Positions 1 to 10,870 of a stretch of DNA of 23,655 nt are shown here, piece after piece. The notes under the pieces are model-generated. The model was not told the origin of the DNA. It ran no database searches and was given only the letters and a program-made list of their open reading frames with translations. Source of the DNA: Saccoglossus kowalevskii (lineage: Eukaryota > Hemichordata > Enteropneusta > Harrimaniidae); the NCBI RefSeq assembly GCF_000003605.2, contig NW_003114037.1, forward strand, positions 1-23,655, in the 5' to 3' direction. The first letter of the stretch is position 1. Each line of letters begins with the position of its first letter. The position numbers and the translations under genes are program-made.

Positions 1-640
1 CAGCTCAGAGTCCATTGCTTCCAATAGATAGTAGCTCAGGCGCCCATTGCTTCCAATTGATAGTAGCTCAGGTACCCATTGCTCACAATAGATAGTAGCT
101 CAGGCGCCCATTGCTTCCAATTGATAGTAGCTCAGGGACCCATTGCTCACAATAGATAGTAGCTCAGGCGCCCATTGCTTCCAATTGATAGTAGCTCAGG
201 GACCCATTGCTCCACAATAGATAGTAGCTCAGGGGCCCATTGCTTCCAATTGATAGTTGCTCAGGGACCCATTGCTCACAATAGATAGTAGCTCAGGCGC
301 CCATTGCTTGCAATTGATAGTAGTCCAGGGACCCATTGCTCACAATAGATAGTAGCTCAGGCGCCCATTGCTTCCAATTGATAGTAGCTCAGGGACCCAT
401 TGCTCACAATAGATAGTAGCTCAGGCGCCCATTGCTTCCAATTGATAGTAGCTCAGGAACCCATTGCTCACAATAGATAGTAGCTCAGAGGGCCCATTGC
501 TCACTGTAGATAGTTGCTCAGGGGCCCATTGCTTCCAATTGATAGTAGCTCAGGGACCCATTGCTCACAATAGATAGTAGCTCAGGCGCCCATTGCTTCC
601 AATTGAATGTAGCTCAGGGACCCATTGCTTGCAATAGATA
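1..640. repeat. Segment recurring near the other end (offset 21,206)
   Basis: Diagnostic variants in this segment are the core ggtaccc at 69, a head with gatagttgct at 252, and a head with gtagtcc at 320. All three recur at exactly +21,206 (21,275, 21,458 and 21,526). They also recur at +5,931 (6000, 6183 and 6251), inside the first copy of the 5391-6416 higher-order repeat. The first monomer of the window carries the unusual core agtcc, seen again near 11,578. The head variant gaatgtagc at 605 is shared only with 8108 and 23,447. The segment is therefore a mosaic related to three other places in the window. Confidence 0.85.
123..186. repeat. Representative 64-bp B+A dimer
   Basis: This is a clean example of the dominant two-monomer unit. 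Type B (123-154) has core gggaccc and tail tcacaata. Type A (155-186) has core ggcgccc and tail ttccaatt. The two differ at five of 32 positions (15, 16, 26, 27 and 32), about 84% identity, while copies of the same type are often identical across many kilobases. The homogenised unit is therefore in many places the 64-bp dimer and not the 32-bp monomer. Type A carries GGCGCC, and its tail joins the next monomer to make CAATTG. Type B has neither. Confidence 0.95.
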
Positions 641-1093
641 GTAGCTCAGGGGCCCATTGCTTGCAATTGATAGTAGCTCAGGGACCCATTGCTCACAATA
701 GATAGTAGCTCAGGCGCCCATTGCTTCCAATTGATAGTAGCTCAGGGGCCCATTGCTTCCAATTGATAGTAGCTCAGGGGACCATTGCTCCCAATTGATA
801 GTAGCTCAGGGACCCATTGCTTGCAATGGATAGTAGCTCAGGGGCCCATTGCTTCCAATTGATAGTAGCTCAGGGACCCATTTTTCACAATAGATAGTAG
901 CTCAGGCGCCCATTGCTTCCAATTGATAGTAGCACAGGGACCCATTGCTCACAATAGATAGTAGCTCAGGCGCCCATTGCTTCCAATTGATAGTAGCTCA
1001 GGCGCCCATTGCTTCCAATTGATAGTAGCTCAGGGACCCATTGATCACAATAGATAGTAGCTCAGGGGGCCCATTGCTCACTATAGATAGTAG

Positions 1094-1110
1094 CTCCGGG
1101 ACCCATTGCT
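1094..1110. repeat. Landmark monomer head ctccggga (seven copies)
   Basis: A head with ctccggga in place of ctcaggga occurs at about 1094, 2758, 4779, 12,152, 13,691, 16,161 and 20,278. In all of them it follows a core gggggcccat monomer with tail ctcactata (the 20,278 copy has a tcagtag head), and a tail gatcacaata lies just before that. The fixed context shows the seven copies come from duplication of one ancestral multi-monomer block and not from recurrent mutation. They make useful anchors for aligning copies. Confidence 0.85.
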
Positions 1111-1599
1111 CACAATAGATAGTAGCTCAGGCGCCCATTGCTTCCAATTGATAGTAGCTCAGGGACCCATTGCTCACAATAGATAGTAGCTCAGGCGCCC
1201 ATTGCTTCCAATTGATAGTAGCTCAGGGACCCATTGCTCACAATAGATAGTAGCTCAGGCGCCCATTGCTTCCAATTGATAGTAGCTCAGGGACCCATTG
1301 CTCCACAATGGATAGTAGCTCAGGCGCCCATTGCTTCCAATTGATAGTAGCTCAGGGACCCATTGCTCACAATAGATAGTAGCTCAGGCGCCCATTGCTT
1401 GCAATTGATAGTAGCTCAGGGACCCATTGCGCACAAAAGATAGTAGCTCAGGCGCCCATTGCTTCCAATTGATAGTAGCTCAGGGACCCATTGCTCACAA
1501 TAGATAGTAGCTCAGGCGCCCATTGCTTCCAATTGATAGTAGCTCAGGGACCCATTGCTCACAATAGATAGTAGCTCAGAGGGCCCATTGCTCACTATA

Positions 1600-1756
1600 G
1601 ATAGTAGCTCAGGAGCCCATTGCTCTAATTGATAGTAGCTCAGGGCCCATTGCTCCCAAAATATAGTAGCTCAGGGGCCTATTGCTCCCAATTGATAGTA
1701 GCTCAGGGTCACATTGCTCACAATTGATAGTAGTTCAGGGGCCATTGCTCACAATA
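1600..1756. repeat. Degenerate monomers with length changes
   Basis: Monomers here depart from the A/B alternation. They include tail ctctaatt in a 31-bp unit, tail ctcccaaaata with the next head shortened to atatagtag, core ggggcctat, core gggtcacat, head tagttcagg and a core lacking one c. The concentration of private substitutions and indels contrasts with the near-identical dimers on both sides. It suggests a stretch that has escaped recent homogenisation, or an older array edge now buried inside. Confidence 0.8.
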
Positions 1757-2044
1757 GATAGTAGCTCAGGGGCCCATTGCTTGCAATAGATAGTAGCTCA
1801 GGCGCCCATTGATTGCAATAGATAGTAGCTCAGGCGCCCATTGCTCACAATTGATAGTAGCTCAGGAGCCCATTGCTTGCAATAGATAGTAGCTCAGGCG
1901 CCCATTGCTCGCAATTGATAGTAGCTCAGGGGCCCATTGCTTGCAATAGATAGTAGCTCAGGCGCCCATTGCTCGCAATTGATAGTAGTTCAGGGGCCCA
2001 TTGCTTGCAATAGATAGTAGCTCAGGCGCCCATTGCTCACAATT
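1757..2044. repeat. Alternative locally homogenised dimer
   Basis: From 1853 to 2044 three successive 64-bp dimers alternate a unit with core ggagccc or ggggccc and tail ttgcaata with a unit with core ggcgccc and tail ctcgcaatt or ctcacaatt. This differs from the standard B+A dimer: the ttgcaata tail is tied to the first unit and the cgcaatt tail to the second. Monomers from 1757 to 1852 are related but irregular. The tail ctcgcaatt was noticed only here. It is a small independently amplified subfamily within the main array. Confidence 0.8.
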
Positions 2045-2082
2045 GATAGTAGCTCAGGCGCCCATTGCTCCTAATTGATAGT

Positions 2083-2850
2083 AGCTCAGGGACACATTGC
2101 TCACAATTGATAGTAGCTCAGGCGCCCATTGCTCACTATAGATAGTAGCTCAGGCGCCTATTACTCCTAATTGATAGTAGATCAGGGACCCATTTCTCAC
2201 AATTGATAGTAGCTCAGGCGCCCATTGCTCACATTTGATAGTAGCTCAGGTGCCCATTGCTCACAATTGATAGTAGCTCAGGGACCCAATGCTTGCAATA
2301 GATAGTAGCTCAGGGGTCCATTGCTTCCAATTGATAGTAGCTCAGGGACCCATTGTTCACAATAGATAGTAGCTCAGGCGCCCATTGCTTCCAATTGATA
2401 GTAACTCAGGGACCCATTGCTCACAATAGATAGCAGCTCAGGCGCCCATTGCTTCCAATTGATAGTAGCTCAGGGACCCATTGCTTCCAATTGATAGTAG
2501 CTCAGGGGCCCATTGCTTCCAATTGATAGTAGCTCAGGGACCCATTGTTCACAATAGATAGTAGCTCAGGCGCCCATTGCTTCCAATTGATAGTAGCACA
2601 GGGACCCATTGCTCACAATAGATAGTAGCTCAGGCGCCCATTGCTTCCAATTGATAGTAGCTCAGGCGCCCATTGCTTCCAATTGATAGTAGCTCAGGGA
2701 CCCATTGATCACAATAGATAGTAGCTCAGGGGGCCCATTGCTCACTATAGATAATAGCTCCGGGACCCATTGCTCACAATAGATAGTAGCTCAGGCGCCC
2801 ATTGCTTCCAATTGATAGTAGCTCAGGGACCCATTGCTCCACAATAGATA
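2083..2850. repeat. Segment duplicated at 13,016-13,783 (offset 10,933)
   Basis: Landmarks gacacat (2091 and 13,024), tcacatttg (2231 and 13,164), gatagtaactc (2397 and 13,330), the gatcac tail (near 2707 and 13,640) and ctccggga (2758 and 13,691) all share offset 10,933. The match ends upstream near 2083/13,016, where the second copy abuts a ggatcc-core monomer. It ends downstream near 2850/13,783, where this copy jumps to a ccattatatgcaatt monomer. The span is about 770 bp and looks nearly identical by eye. Confidence 0.82.
2091..2436. repeat. Cassette X, copy 1
   Basis: Cassette X is a run of unusual monomers in fixed order. It begins with the core gggacacat, then a core ggcgcctat unit with tail ctcctaatt, a tail tcacatttg, a core ggtgccc, a core ggggtcc, a head gatagtaactc and a head gatagcagctc. 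Copy 1 has private variants shared only with copy 4: cctattactcc, head tagatcagg, catttctcac and cccaatgcttgc. Its tcacatttg and gatagtaactc landmarks are 166 bases apart, as in all full copies except copy 6. Confidence 0.88.
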
Positions 2851-2888
2851 GTAGCTCAGGCGCCCATTATATGCAATTGATAGTAGCT

Positions 2889-4687
2889 CAGGGATCCATT
2901 GCGCACAATAGATAGTAGCTCAGGCGCCCATTGCTTCCAATTGATAGTAGCTCAGGGACCCATTGCTCACAATAGATAGTAGTTCAGGCGCCCATTGCTT
3001 CCAATTGATAGTAGCTCAGGGACCCATTGCTCACAATAGATAGTAGCTCAGAGGGCCCATTGCTCACTATAGATAGTAGCTCAGGGGCCCATTGCTTCCA
3101 ATTGATAGTAGCTCAGGGACCCATTGTTCACAATAGATAGTAGCTCAGGCGCCCATTGCTTCCAATTGATAGTACCTCAGGGGCCCATTGCTCACTATAG
3201 ATAGTAGCTCAGGGACCCATTGCTCACAATAGATAGTAGCTCAGGCGCCCATTGCTTCCAATTGATAGTAGCTCAGGGACCCATTGCTCCACAATGGATA
3301 GTAGCTCAGGCGCCCATTGCTTCCAATTGATAGTAGCTCAGGGACCCATTGCTCACAATAGATAGTAGCTCAGGCGCCCATTGCTTGCAATTGATAGTAG
3401 CTCAGGGACCCATTGCGCACAATAGATAGTAGCTCAGGCGCCCATTGCTTCCAATTGATAGTAGCTCAGGCACCCATTGCTCACAATAGATAGTAGCTCA
3501 GGCGCCCATTGCTTCCAATTGATAGTAGCTCAGGGACCCATTGCTCACAATAGATAGTAGCTCAGAGGGCCCATTGCTCACTATAGATAGTAGCTCAGGG
3601 GCCCATTGCTTCCAATTGATAGTAGCTCAGGGACCCATTGTTCACAATAGATAGTAGCTCAGGCGCCCATTGCTTCCAATTGATAGTAGCACAGGGACCC
3701 ATTGCTCACAATAGATAGTAGCTCAGGCGCCCATTGCTTCCAATTGATAGTAGCTCAGACGCCCATTGCTTCCAATTGATAGTAGCTCAGGGACCCATTG
3801 CTCACAATAGATAGTAGCTCAGGGGCCCATTGCTCACTATAGATAGTAGCTCAGGGACCCATTGCTCACAATAGATAGTAGCTTAGGCGCCCATTGCTTC
3901 CAATTGATAGTAGCTGAGGGACCCATTGCTCACAATAGATAGTAGCTCAGGCGCCCATTGCTTCCAATTGATAGTAGCTCAGGGACCCATTGCTCACAAT
4001 AGATAGTAGCACAGGCGCCCATTGCTCCTAATTGATAGTAGCTCAGGGACACATTGCTCACAATTGATAGTAGCTCAGGCGCCCATTGCTGACTATAGAT
4101 AGTAGCTCAGGCGCCTATTGCTCCTAATTGATAGTAGCTCAGGGACCCATTGCTCACAATTGATAGTAGCTCAGGCGCCCATTGCTCACATTTGATAGTA
4201 GCTCAGGTGCCCATTGCTCACAATTGATAGTAGCTCAGGGACCCATTGCTTGCAATAGATAGTAGCTCAGGGGTCCATTGCTTCCAATTGATAGTAGCTC
4301 AGGGACCCATTGTTCACAATAGATAGTAGCTCAGGCGCCCATTGCTTCCAATTGATAGTAACTCAGGGACCCATTGCTCACAATAGATAGCAGCTCAGGC
4401 GCCCATTGCTTCCAATTGATAGTAGCTCAGGGACCCATTGCTTCCAATTGATAGTAGCTCAGGCGCCCATTGCTCCTAATTGATAGTAGCTCAGGGACCC
4501 ATTGCTTGCAATGGATAGTAGCTCAGGGGCCCATTGCTTCCAATTGATAGTAGCTCAGGGACCCATTGTTCACAATAGATAGTAGCTCAGGCGCCCATTG
4601 CTTCCAATTGATAGTAGCACAGGGACCCATTGCTCACAATAGATAGTAGCTCAGGCGCCCATTGCTTCCAATTGATAGTAGCTCAGG
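2889..4687. repeat. Composite block, copy a (simplest form)
   Basis: The block starts at a core ggatcc monomer with tail gcgcacaata (2889) and continues through head gtacctc (3172), core ggcaccc (3467) and cassette X copy 2. The first part recurs at +6,027 (8916, 9199 and 9494). From about 3180 onward it also recurs at +6,477. The difference of 450 is explained by a tandem duplication in the second copy. The match with copy b ends near 4687/11,164, where copy b lacks four monomers including the gatcac and ctccggga landmarks. Confidence 0.83.
4048..4393. repeat. Cassette X, copy 2
   Basis: This copy has the full order of diagnostic monomers, with 338 bases from gacacat to gatagcag, as in copies 1, 3, 4 and 7. 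It has cctattgctcc (not cctattactcc) and a tail ctgactata, placing it in the subgroup with copies 3, 5, 6 and 7, although copy 5 reads ctgattata. It lies inside the 3180-4687 block that recurs at 9657-11,164. Confidence 0.88.
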
Positions 4688-5390
4688 CGCCCATTGCTTC
4701 CAATTGATAGTAGCTCAGGGACCCATTGATCACAATAGATAGTAGCTCAGGGGGCCCATTGCTCACTATAGATAGTAGCTCCGGGACCCATTGCTCACAA
4801 TAGATAGTAGCTCAGGCGCCCATTGCTTCCAATTGATAGTAGCTCAGGGACCCATTGCTCACAATAGATAGTAGCTCAGGCGCCCATTGCTTCCAATTGA
4901 TAGTAGCTCAGGGACCCATTGCTCCACAATGGATAGTAGCTCAGGCGCCCATTGCTTCCAATTGATAGTAGCTCAGGGACCCATTGCTCACAATAGATAG
5001 TAGCTCAGGCGCCCATTGCTTGCAATTGATAGTAGCTCAGGGACCCATTGCGCACAATAGATAGTAGCTCAGGCGCCCATTGCTTCCTATTGATAGTAGC
5101 TCAGGGACCCATTGCTCACAATAGATAGTAGCTCAGGCGCCCATTGCTTCCAATTGATAGTAGCTCAGGGACCCATTGCTCACAATAGATAGTAGCTCAG
5201 AGGGCCCATTGCTCACTATAGATAGTAGCTCAGGGGCCCATTGCTTCCAATTGATAGTAGCTCAGGGACCCATTGTTCACAATAGATAGTAGCTCAGGCG
5301 CCCATTGCTTCCAATTGATAGTAGCACAGGGACCCATTGCTCACAATAGATAGTAGCTCAGGCGCCCATTGCTTCCAATTGATAGTAGCT

Positions 5391-6416
5391 CAGACGCCCA
5401 TTGCTTCCAATTGATAGTAGCTCAGGGACCCATTGCTCACAATAGATAGTAGCTCAGGGGCCCATTGCTCACTATAGATAGTAGCTCAGGGACCCATTGC
5501 TCACAATAGATAGTAGCTCAGGCGCCCATTGCTTCCAATTGATAGTAGCTCAGGGACCCATTGCTCACAATAGATAGTAGCTCAGGCGCCCATTGCTTCC
5601 AATTGATAGTAGCTTAGGGACCCATTGCTCACAATAGATAGTAGCTCAGGCGCCCATTGCTTGCAATAGATAGTAGCTCAGGGGCCCATTGCTTCCAATT
5701 GATAGTAGCTCAGGGACCCATTGTTCACAATAGATAGTAGCTCAGGTGCCCATTGCTTCCAATTGATAGTAGCACAGGGACCCATTGCTCACAATAGATA
5801 GTAGCTCAGGCGCCCATTGCTTCCAATTGATAGTAGCTCAGGCGCCCATTGCTTCCAATTGATAGTAGCTCAGGGACCCATTGCTCACAGTAGATAGTAG
5901 CTCAGGGGGCCCATTGCTCACTATAGATAGTAGCTCAGGAACCCATTACTCACAATAGATAGTAGCTCAGGCGCCCATTGCTTCCAATTGATAGTAGCTC
6001 AGGTACCCATTGCTCACAATAGATAGTAGCTCAGGCGCCCATTGCTTCCAATTGATAGTAGCTCAGGGACCCATTGCTCACAATAGATAGTAGCTCAGGC
6101 GCCCATTGCTTCCAATTGATAGTAGCTCAGGGACCCATTGCTCCACAATAGATAGTAGCTCAGGGGCCCATTGCTTCCAATTGATAGTTGCTCAGGGACC
6201 CATTGCTCACAATAGATAGTAGCTCAGGCGCCCATTGCTTGCAATTGATAGTAGTCCAGGGACCCATTGCTCACAATAGATAGTAGCTCAGGCGCCCATT
6301 GCTTCCAATTGATAGTAGCTCAGGGACCCATTGCTCACAATAGATAGTAGCTCAGGCGCCCATTGCTTCCAATTGATAGTAGCTCAGGAACCCATTGCTC
6401 ACAATAGATAGTAGCT
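5391..6416. repeat. Higher-order repeat, copy 1 (1026 bp)
   Basis: This unit begins at a core gacgccc monomer. In order it contains head agcttaggg (5611), a core ggtgccc unit followed by head agcacagg, core ggaaccc with tail actcacaata (5936), core ggtaccc (6000), head gatagttgct (6183) and head gtagtcc (6251). The next copy begins at 6417 with the same gacgccc core, exactly 1026 bases on, and agcttaggg recurs at 6637 (+1026). The length equals 32 monomers plus two extra bases from 33-bp units. This is a genuine higher-order layer above the 64-bp dimer. Confidence 0.85.
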
Positions 6417-7282
6417 CAGACGCCCATTGCTTCCAATTGATAGTAGCTCAGGGACCCATTGCTCACAATAGATAGTAGCTCAGGGGCCCATTGCTCACTA
6501 TAGATAGTAGCTCAGGGACCCATTGCTCACAATAGATAGTAGCTCAGGCGCCCATTGCTTCCAATTGATAGTAGCTCAGGGACCCATTGCTCACAATAGA
6601 TAGTAGCTCAGGCGCCCATTGCTTCCAATTGATAGTAGCTTAGGGACCCATTGCTCACAATAGATAGTAGCTCAGGCGCCCATTGCTTGCAATAGATAGT
6701 AGCTCAGGGGCCCATTGCTTCCAATTGATAGTAGCTCAGGGACCCATTGTTCACAATAGATAGTAGCTCAGGTGCCCATTGCTTCCAATTGATAGTAGCA
6801 CAGGGACCCATTGCTCACAATAGATAGTAGCTCAGGCGCCCATTGCTTCCAATTGATAGTAGCTCAGGCGCCCATTGCTTCCAATTGATAGTAGCTCAGG
6901 GACCCATTGCTCACAGTAGATAGTAGCTCAGGGGGCCCATTGCTCACTATAGATAGTAGCTCAGGAACCCATTACTCACAATAGATAGTAGCTCAGGCGC
7001 CCATTGCTTCCAATTGATAGTAGCTCAGGTACCCATTGCTCACAATAGATAGTAGCTCAGGCGCCCATTGCTTCCAATTGATAGTAGCTCAGGGACCCAT
7101 TGCTCACAATAGATAGTAGCTCAGGCGCCCATTGCTTCCAATTGATAGTAGCTCAGGGACCCATTGCTCCACAATAGATAGTAGCTCAGGGGCCCATTGC
7201 TTCCAATTGATAGTTGCTCAGGGACCCATTGCTCACAATAGATAGTAGCTCAGGCGCCCATTGCTTCCAATTGATAGTAGCT
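6417..7282. repeat. Higher-order repeat, copy 2 (866 bp)
   Basis: This copy has the same order of landmarks as copy 1: gacgccc core (6417), agcttaggg (6637), ggtaccc (7026) and gatagttgct (7209). It then ends early and lacks the five monomers that in copy 1 include gtagtcc. The spacing from ggtaccc to gatagttgct is 183 bases, as in copy 1. Confidence 0.85.
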
Positions 7283-8150
7283 CAGACGCCCATTGCTTCC
7301 AATTGATAGTAGCTCAAGGACCCATTGCTCACAATAGATAGTAGCTCAGGGGGCCCATTGCTCACTATAGATAGTAGCTCAGGGACCCATTGCTCACAAT
7401 AGATAGTAGCTCAGGCGCCCATTGCTTCCAATTGATAGTAGCTCAGGGACCCATTGCTCACAATAGATAGTAGCTCAGGCGCCCATTGCTTCCAATTGAT
7501 AGTAGCTTAGGGACCCATTGCTCACAATAGATAGTAGCTCAGGCGCCCATTGCTTGCAATAGATAGTAGCTCAGGGGCCCATTGCTTCCAATTGATAGTA
7601 GCTCAGGGACCCATTGTTCACAATAGATAGTAGCTCAGGTGCCCATTGCTTCCAATTGATAGTAGCACAGGGACCCATTGCTCACAATAGATAGTAGCTC
7701 AGGCGCCCATTGCTTCCAATTGATAGTAGCTCAGGCGCCCATTGCTTCCAATTGATAGTAGCTCAGGGACCCATTGCTCACAGTAGATAGTAGCTCAGGG
7801 GGCCCATTGCTCACTATAGATAGTAGCTCAGGAACCCATTACTCACAATAGATAGTAGCTCAGGCGCCCATTGCTTCCAATTGATAGTAGCTCAGGTACC
7901 CATTGCTCACAATAGATAGTAGCTCAGGCGCCCATTGCTTCCAATTGATAGTAGCTCAGGGACCCATTGCTCCACAATAGATAGTAGCTCAGGGGCCCAT
8001 TGCTTCCAATTGATAGTTGCTCAGGGGCCCATTGCTTCCAATTGATAGTAGCTCAGGGACCCATTGCTCACAATAGATAGTAGCTCAGGCGCCCATTGCT
8101 TCCAATTGAATGTAGCTCAGGGACCCATTGCTTGCAATAGATAGTAGCTC
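7283..8150. repeat. Higher-order repeat, copy 3 (about 867 bp)
   Basis: It starts with the gacgccc core (7283), then a core gggggcccat unit where copies 1 and 2 have ggggcccat, then agcttaggg (7504) and ggtaccc (7893). Spacing to gatagttgct (8012) is 119 bases, 64 fewer than copies 1 and 2, so one dimer is missing. It continues into a gaatgtagc head (8108). The 64-bp loss and the gaatgtagc head are shared with the segment at 22,773-23,490. Confidence 0.84.
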
Positions 8151-8728
8151 AGAGGGCCCATTGCTCACTATAGATAGTAGCTCAGGGGCCCATTGCTTCC
8201 AATTGATAGTAGCTCAGGGACCCATTGTTCACAATAGATAGTAGCTCAGGCGCCCATTGCTTCCAATTGATAGTAGCACAGGGACCCATTGCTCACAATA
8301 GATAGTAGCTCAGGCGCCCATTGCTTCCAATTGATAGTAGCTCAGACGCCCATTGCTTCCAATTGATAGTAGCTCAGGGACCCATTGCTCACAACAGATA
8401 GTAGCTCAGGGGCCCATTGCTCACTTTAGATAGTAGCTCAGGGACCCATTGCTCACAATAGATAGTAGCTCAGGCGCCCATTGCTTCCAATTGATAGTAG
8501 CTCAGGGACCCATTGCTCACAATAGATAGTAGCTCAGGCGCCCATTGCTTCCAATTGATAGTAGCTCAGGCGCCCATTGCTTCCAATTGATAGTAGCTCA
8601 GGGACCCATTGCTCACAATAGATAGTAGCTCAGGGGCCCATTGCTCACTATAGATAGTAGCTCAGGGACTCATTACTCACAATAGATAGTAGCTCAGGGG
8701 CCCATTGCTTCCAATTGATAGTAGCTCA

Positions 8729-8834
8729 GGACCCATTGCTCACATAGATAGTAGCTCAGGCGCCCATGCTTCAATTGATAGTAGCTCAGGGACCATTGCT
8801 CCACAATGGATAGTAGCTCAGGCGCCCATTGCTT
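8729..8834. other. Small cluster of homopolymer indels
   Basis: Within about 105 bases there are five one-base changes in homopolymer runs that lack counterparts in related copies: ggg to gg (8729), aa to a in cacatag (8744), tt to t in cccatgct (8766), cc to c in cttcaatt (8772) and tt to ttt in gctttcc (8832). The nearby core ggaccattgctcc is not counted, because it also occurs near 12,867, 14,403 and 16,807. The pattern suggests local sequencing or consensus error, possibly at an assembly join. Confidence 0.6.
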
Positions 8835-9203
8835 TCCAATTGATAGTAGCTCAGGGACCCATTGCTCACAATAGATAGTAGCTCAGGCGCCCATTATTTG
8901 CAATTGATAGTAGCTCAGGGATCCATTGCGCACAATAGATAGTAGCTCAGGCGCCCATTGCTTCCAATTGATAGTAGCTCAGGGACCCATTGCTCACAAT
9001 AGATAGTAGTTCAGGCGCCCATTGCTTCCAATTGATAGTAGCTCAGGGACCCATTGCTCACAATAGATAGTAGCTCAGAGGGCCCATTGCTCACTATAGA
9101 TAGTAGCTCAGGGGCCCATTGCTTCCAATTGATAGTAGCTCAGGGACCCATTGTTCACAATAGATAGTAGCTCAGGCGCCCATTGCTTCCAATTGATAGT
9201 ACC

Positions 9204-10103
9204 TCAGGGGCCCATTGCTCACTATAGATAGTAGCTCAGGGACCCATTGCTCACAATAGATAGTAGCTCAGGCGCCCATTGCTTCCAATTGATAGTAGCT
9301 CAGGGACCCATTGCTCCACAATGGATAGTAGTTCAGGCGCCCATTGCTTCCAATTGATAGTAGCTCAGGGACCCATTGCTCACAATAGATAGTAGCTCAG
9401 GCGCCCATTGCTTGCAATTGATAGTAGCTCAGGGACCCATTGCGCACAATAGATAGTAGCTCAGGCGCCCATTGCTTCCAATTGATAGTAGCTCAGGCAC
9501 CCATTGCTCACAATAGATAGTAGCTCAGGCGCCCATTGCTTCCAATTGATAGTAGCTCAGGGACCCATTGCTCACAATAGATAGTAGCTCAGAGGGCCCA
9601 TTGCTCACTATAGATAGTAGCTCAGTGGCCCATTGCTTCCAATTGATAGTAGCTCAGGGGCCCATTGCTCACTATAGATAGTAGCTCAGGGACCCATTGC
9701 TCACAATAGATAGTAGCTCAGGCGCCCATTGCTTCCAATTGATAGTAGCTCAGGGACCCATTGCTCCACAATGGATAGTAGCTCAGGCGCCCATTGCTTC
9801 CAATTGATAGTAGCTCAGGGACCCATTGCTCACAATAGATAGTAGCTCAGGCGCCCATTGCTTCCAATTGATAGTAGCTCAGGGACCCATTGCGCACAAT
9901 AGATAGTAGCTCAGGCGCCCATTGCTTCCAATTGATAGTAGCTCAGGCACCCATTGCTCACAATAGATAGTAGCTCAGGCGCCCATTGCTTCCAATTGAT
10001 AGTAGCTCAGGGACCCATTGCTCACAATAGATAGTAGCTCAGAGGGCCCATTGCTCACTATAGATAGTAGCTCAGTGGCCCATTGCTTCCAATTGATAGT
10101 AGC
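9204..10103. repeat. 450-bp tandem duplication (two copies)
   Basis: The two halves are about 9204-9653 and 9654-10,103. Paired landmarks ggcaccc (9494/9944) and agtggccc (9623/10,073) are exactly 450 bases apart, which is 14 monomers plus two bases from 33-bp units. By eye the halves differ at only a few places, such as head tagttcagg near 9329 against tagctcagg, and tail ttgcaatt against ttccaatt near 9411/9861. The homologous blocks at 2889 and 14,527 have a single copy, so the duplication is recent and specific to this block. Confidence 0.85.
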
Positions 10104-10524
10104 TCAGGGACCCATTGTTCACAATAGATAGTAGCTCAGGCGCCCATTGCTTCCAATTGATAGTAGCACAGGGACCCATTGCTCACAATAGATAGTAGCT
10201 CAGGCGCCCATTGCTTCCAATTGATAGTAGCTCAGACGCCCATTGCTTCCAATTGATAGTAGCTCAGGGACCCATTGCTCACAATAGATAGTAGCTCAGG
10301 GGCCCATTGCTCACTATAGATAGTAGCTCAGGGACCCATTGCTCACAATAGATAGTAGCTTAGGCGCCCATTGCTTCCAATTGATAGTAGCTCAGGGACC
10401 CATTGCTCACAATAGATAGTAGCTCAGGCGCCCATTGCTTCCAATTGATAGTAGCTCAGGGACCCATTGCTCACAATAGATAGTAGCACAGGCGCCCATT
10501 GCTCCTAATTGATAGTAGCTCAGG

Positions 10525-10870
10525 GACACATTGCTCACAATTGATAGTAGCTCAGGCGCCCATTGCTGACTATAGATAGTAGCTCAGGCGCCTATTGCTC
10601 CTAATTGATAGTAGCTCAGGGACCCATTGCTCACAATTGATAGTAGCTCAGGCGCCCATTGCTCACATTTGATAGTAGCTCAGGTGCCCATTGCTCACAA
10701 TTGATAGTAGCTCAGGGACCCATTGCTTGCAATAGATAGTAGCTCAGGGGTCCATTGCTTCCAATTGATAGTAGCTCAGGGACCCATTGTTCACAATAGA
10801 TAGTAGCTCAGGCGCCCATTGCTTCCAATTGATAGTAACTCAGGGACCCATTGCTCACAATAGATAGCAG
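10525..10870. repeat. Cassette X, copy 3
   Basis: This is a full-length cassette with 338 bases from gacacat to gatagcag. It is in the cctattgctcc / ctgactata subgroup and lies at +6,477 from copy 2 with identical landmark spacing. Confidence 0.88.

Noticed and set aside
5611-5620. Telomere-like TTAGGG in head agcttaggg
   Set aside because: It is a single c-to-t change in the monomer head, never in tandem. It occurs only at 5611, 6637, 7504 and 22,843, all explained by duplication of one variant.
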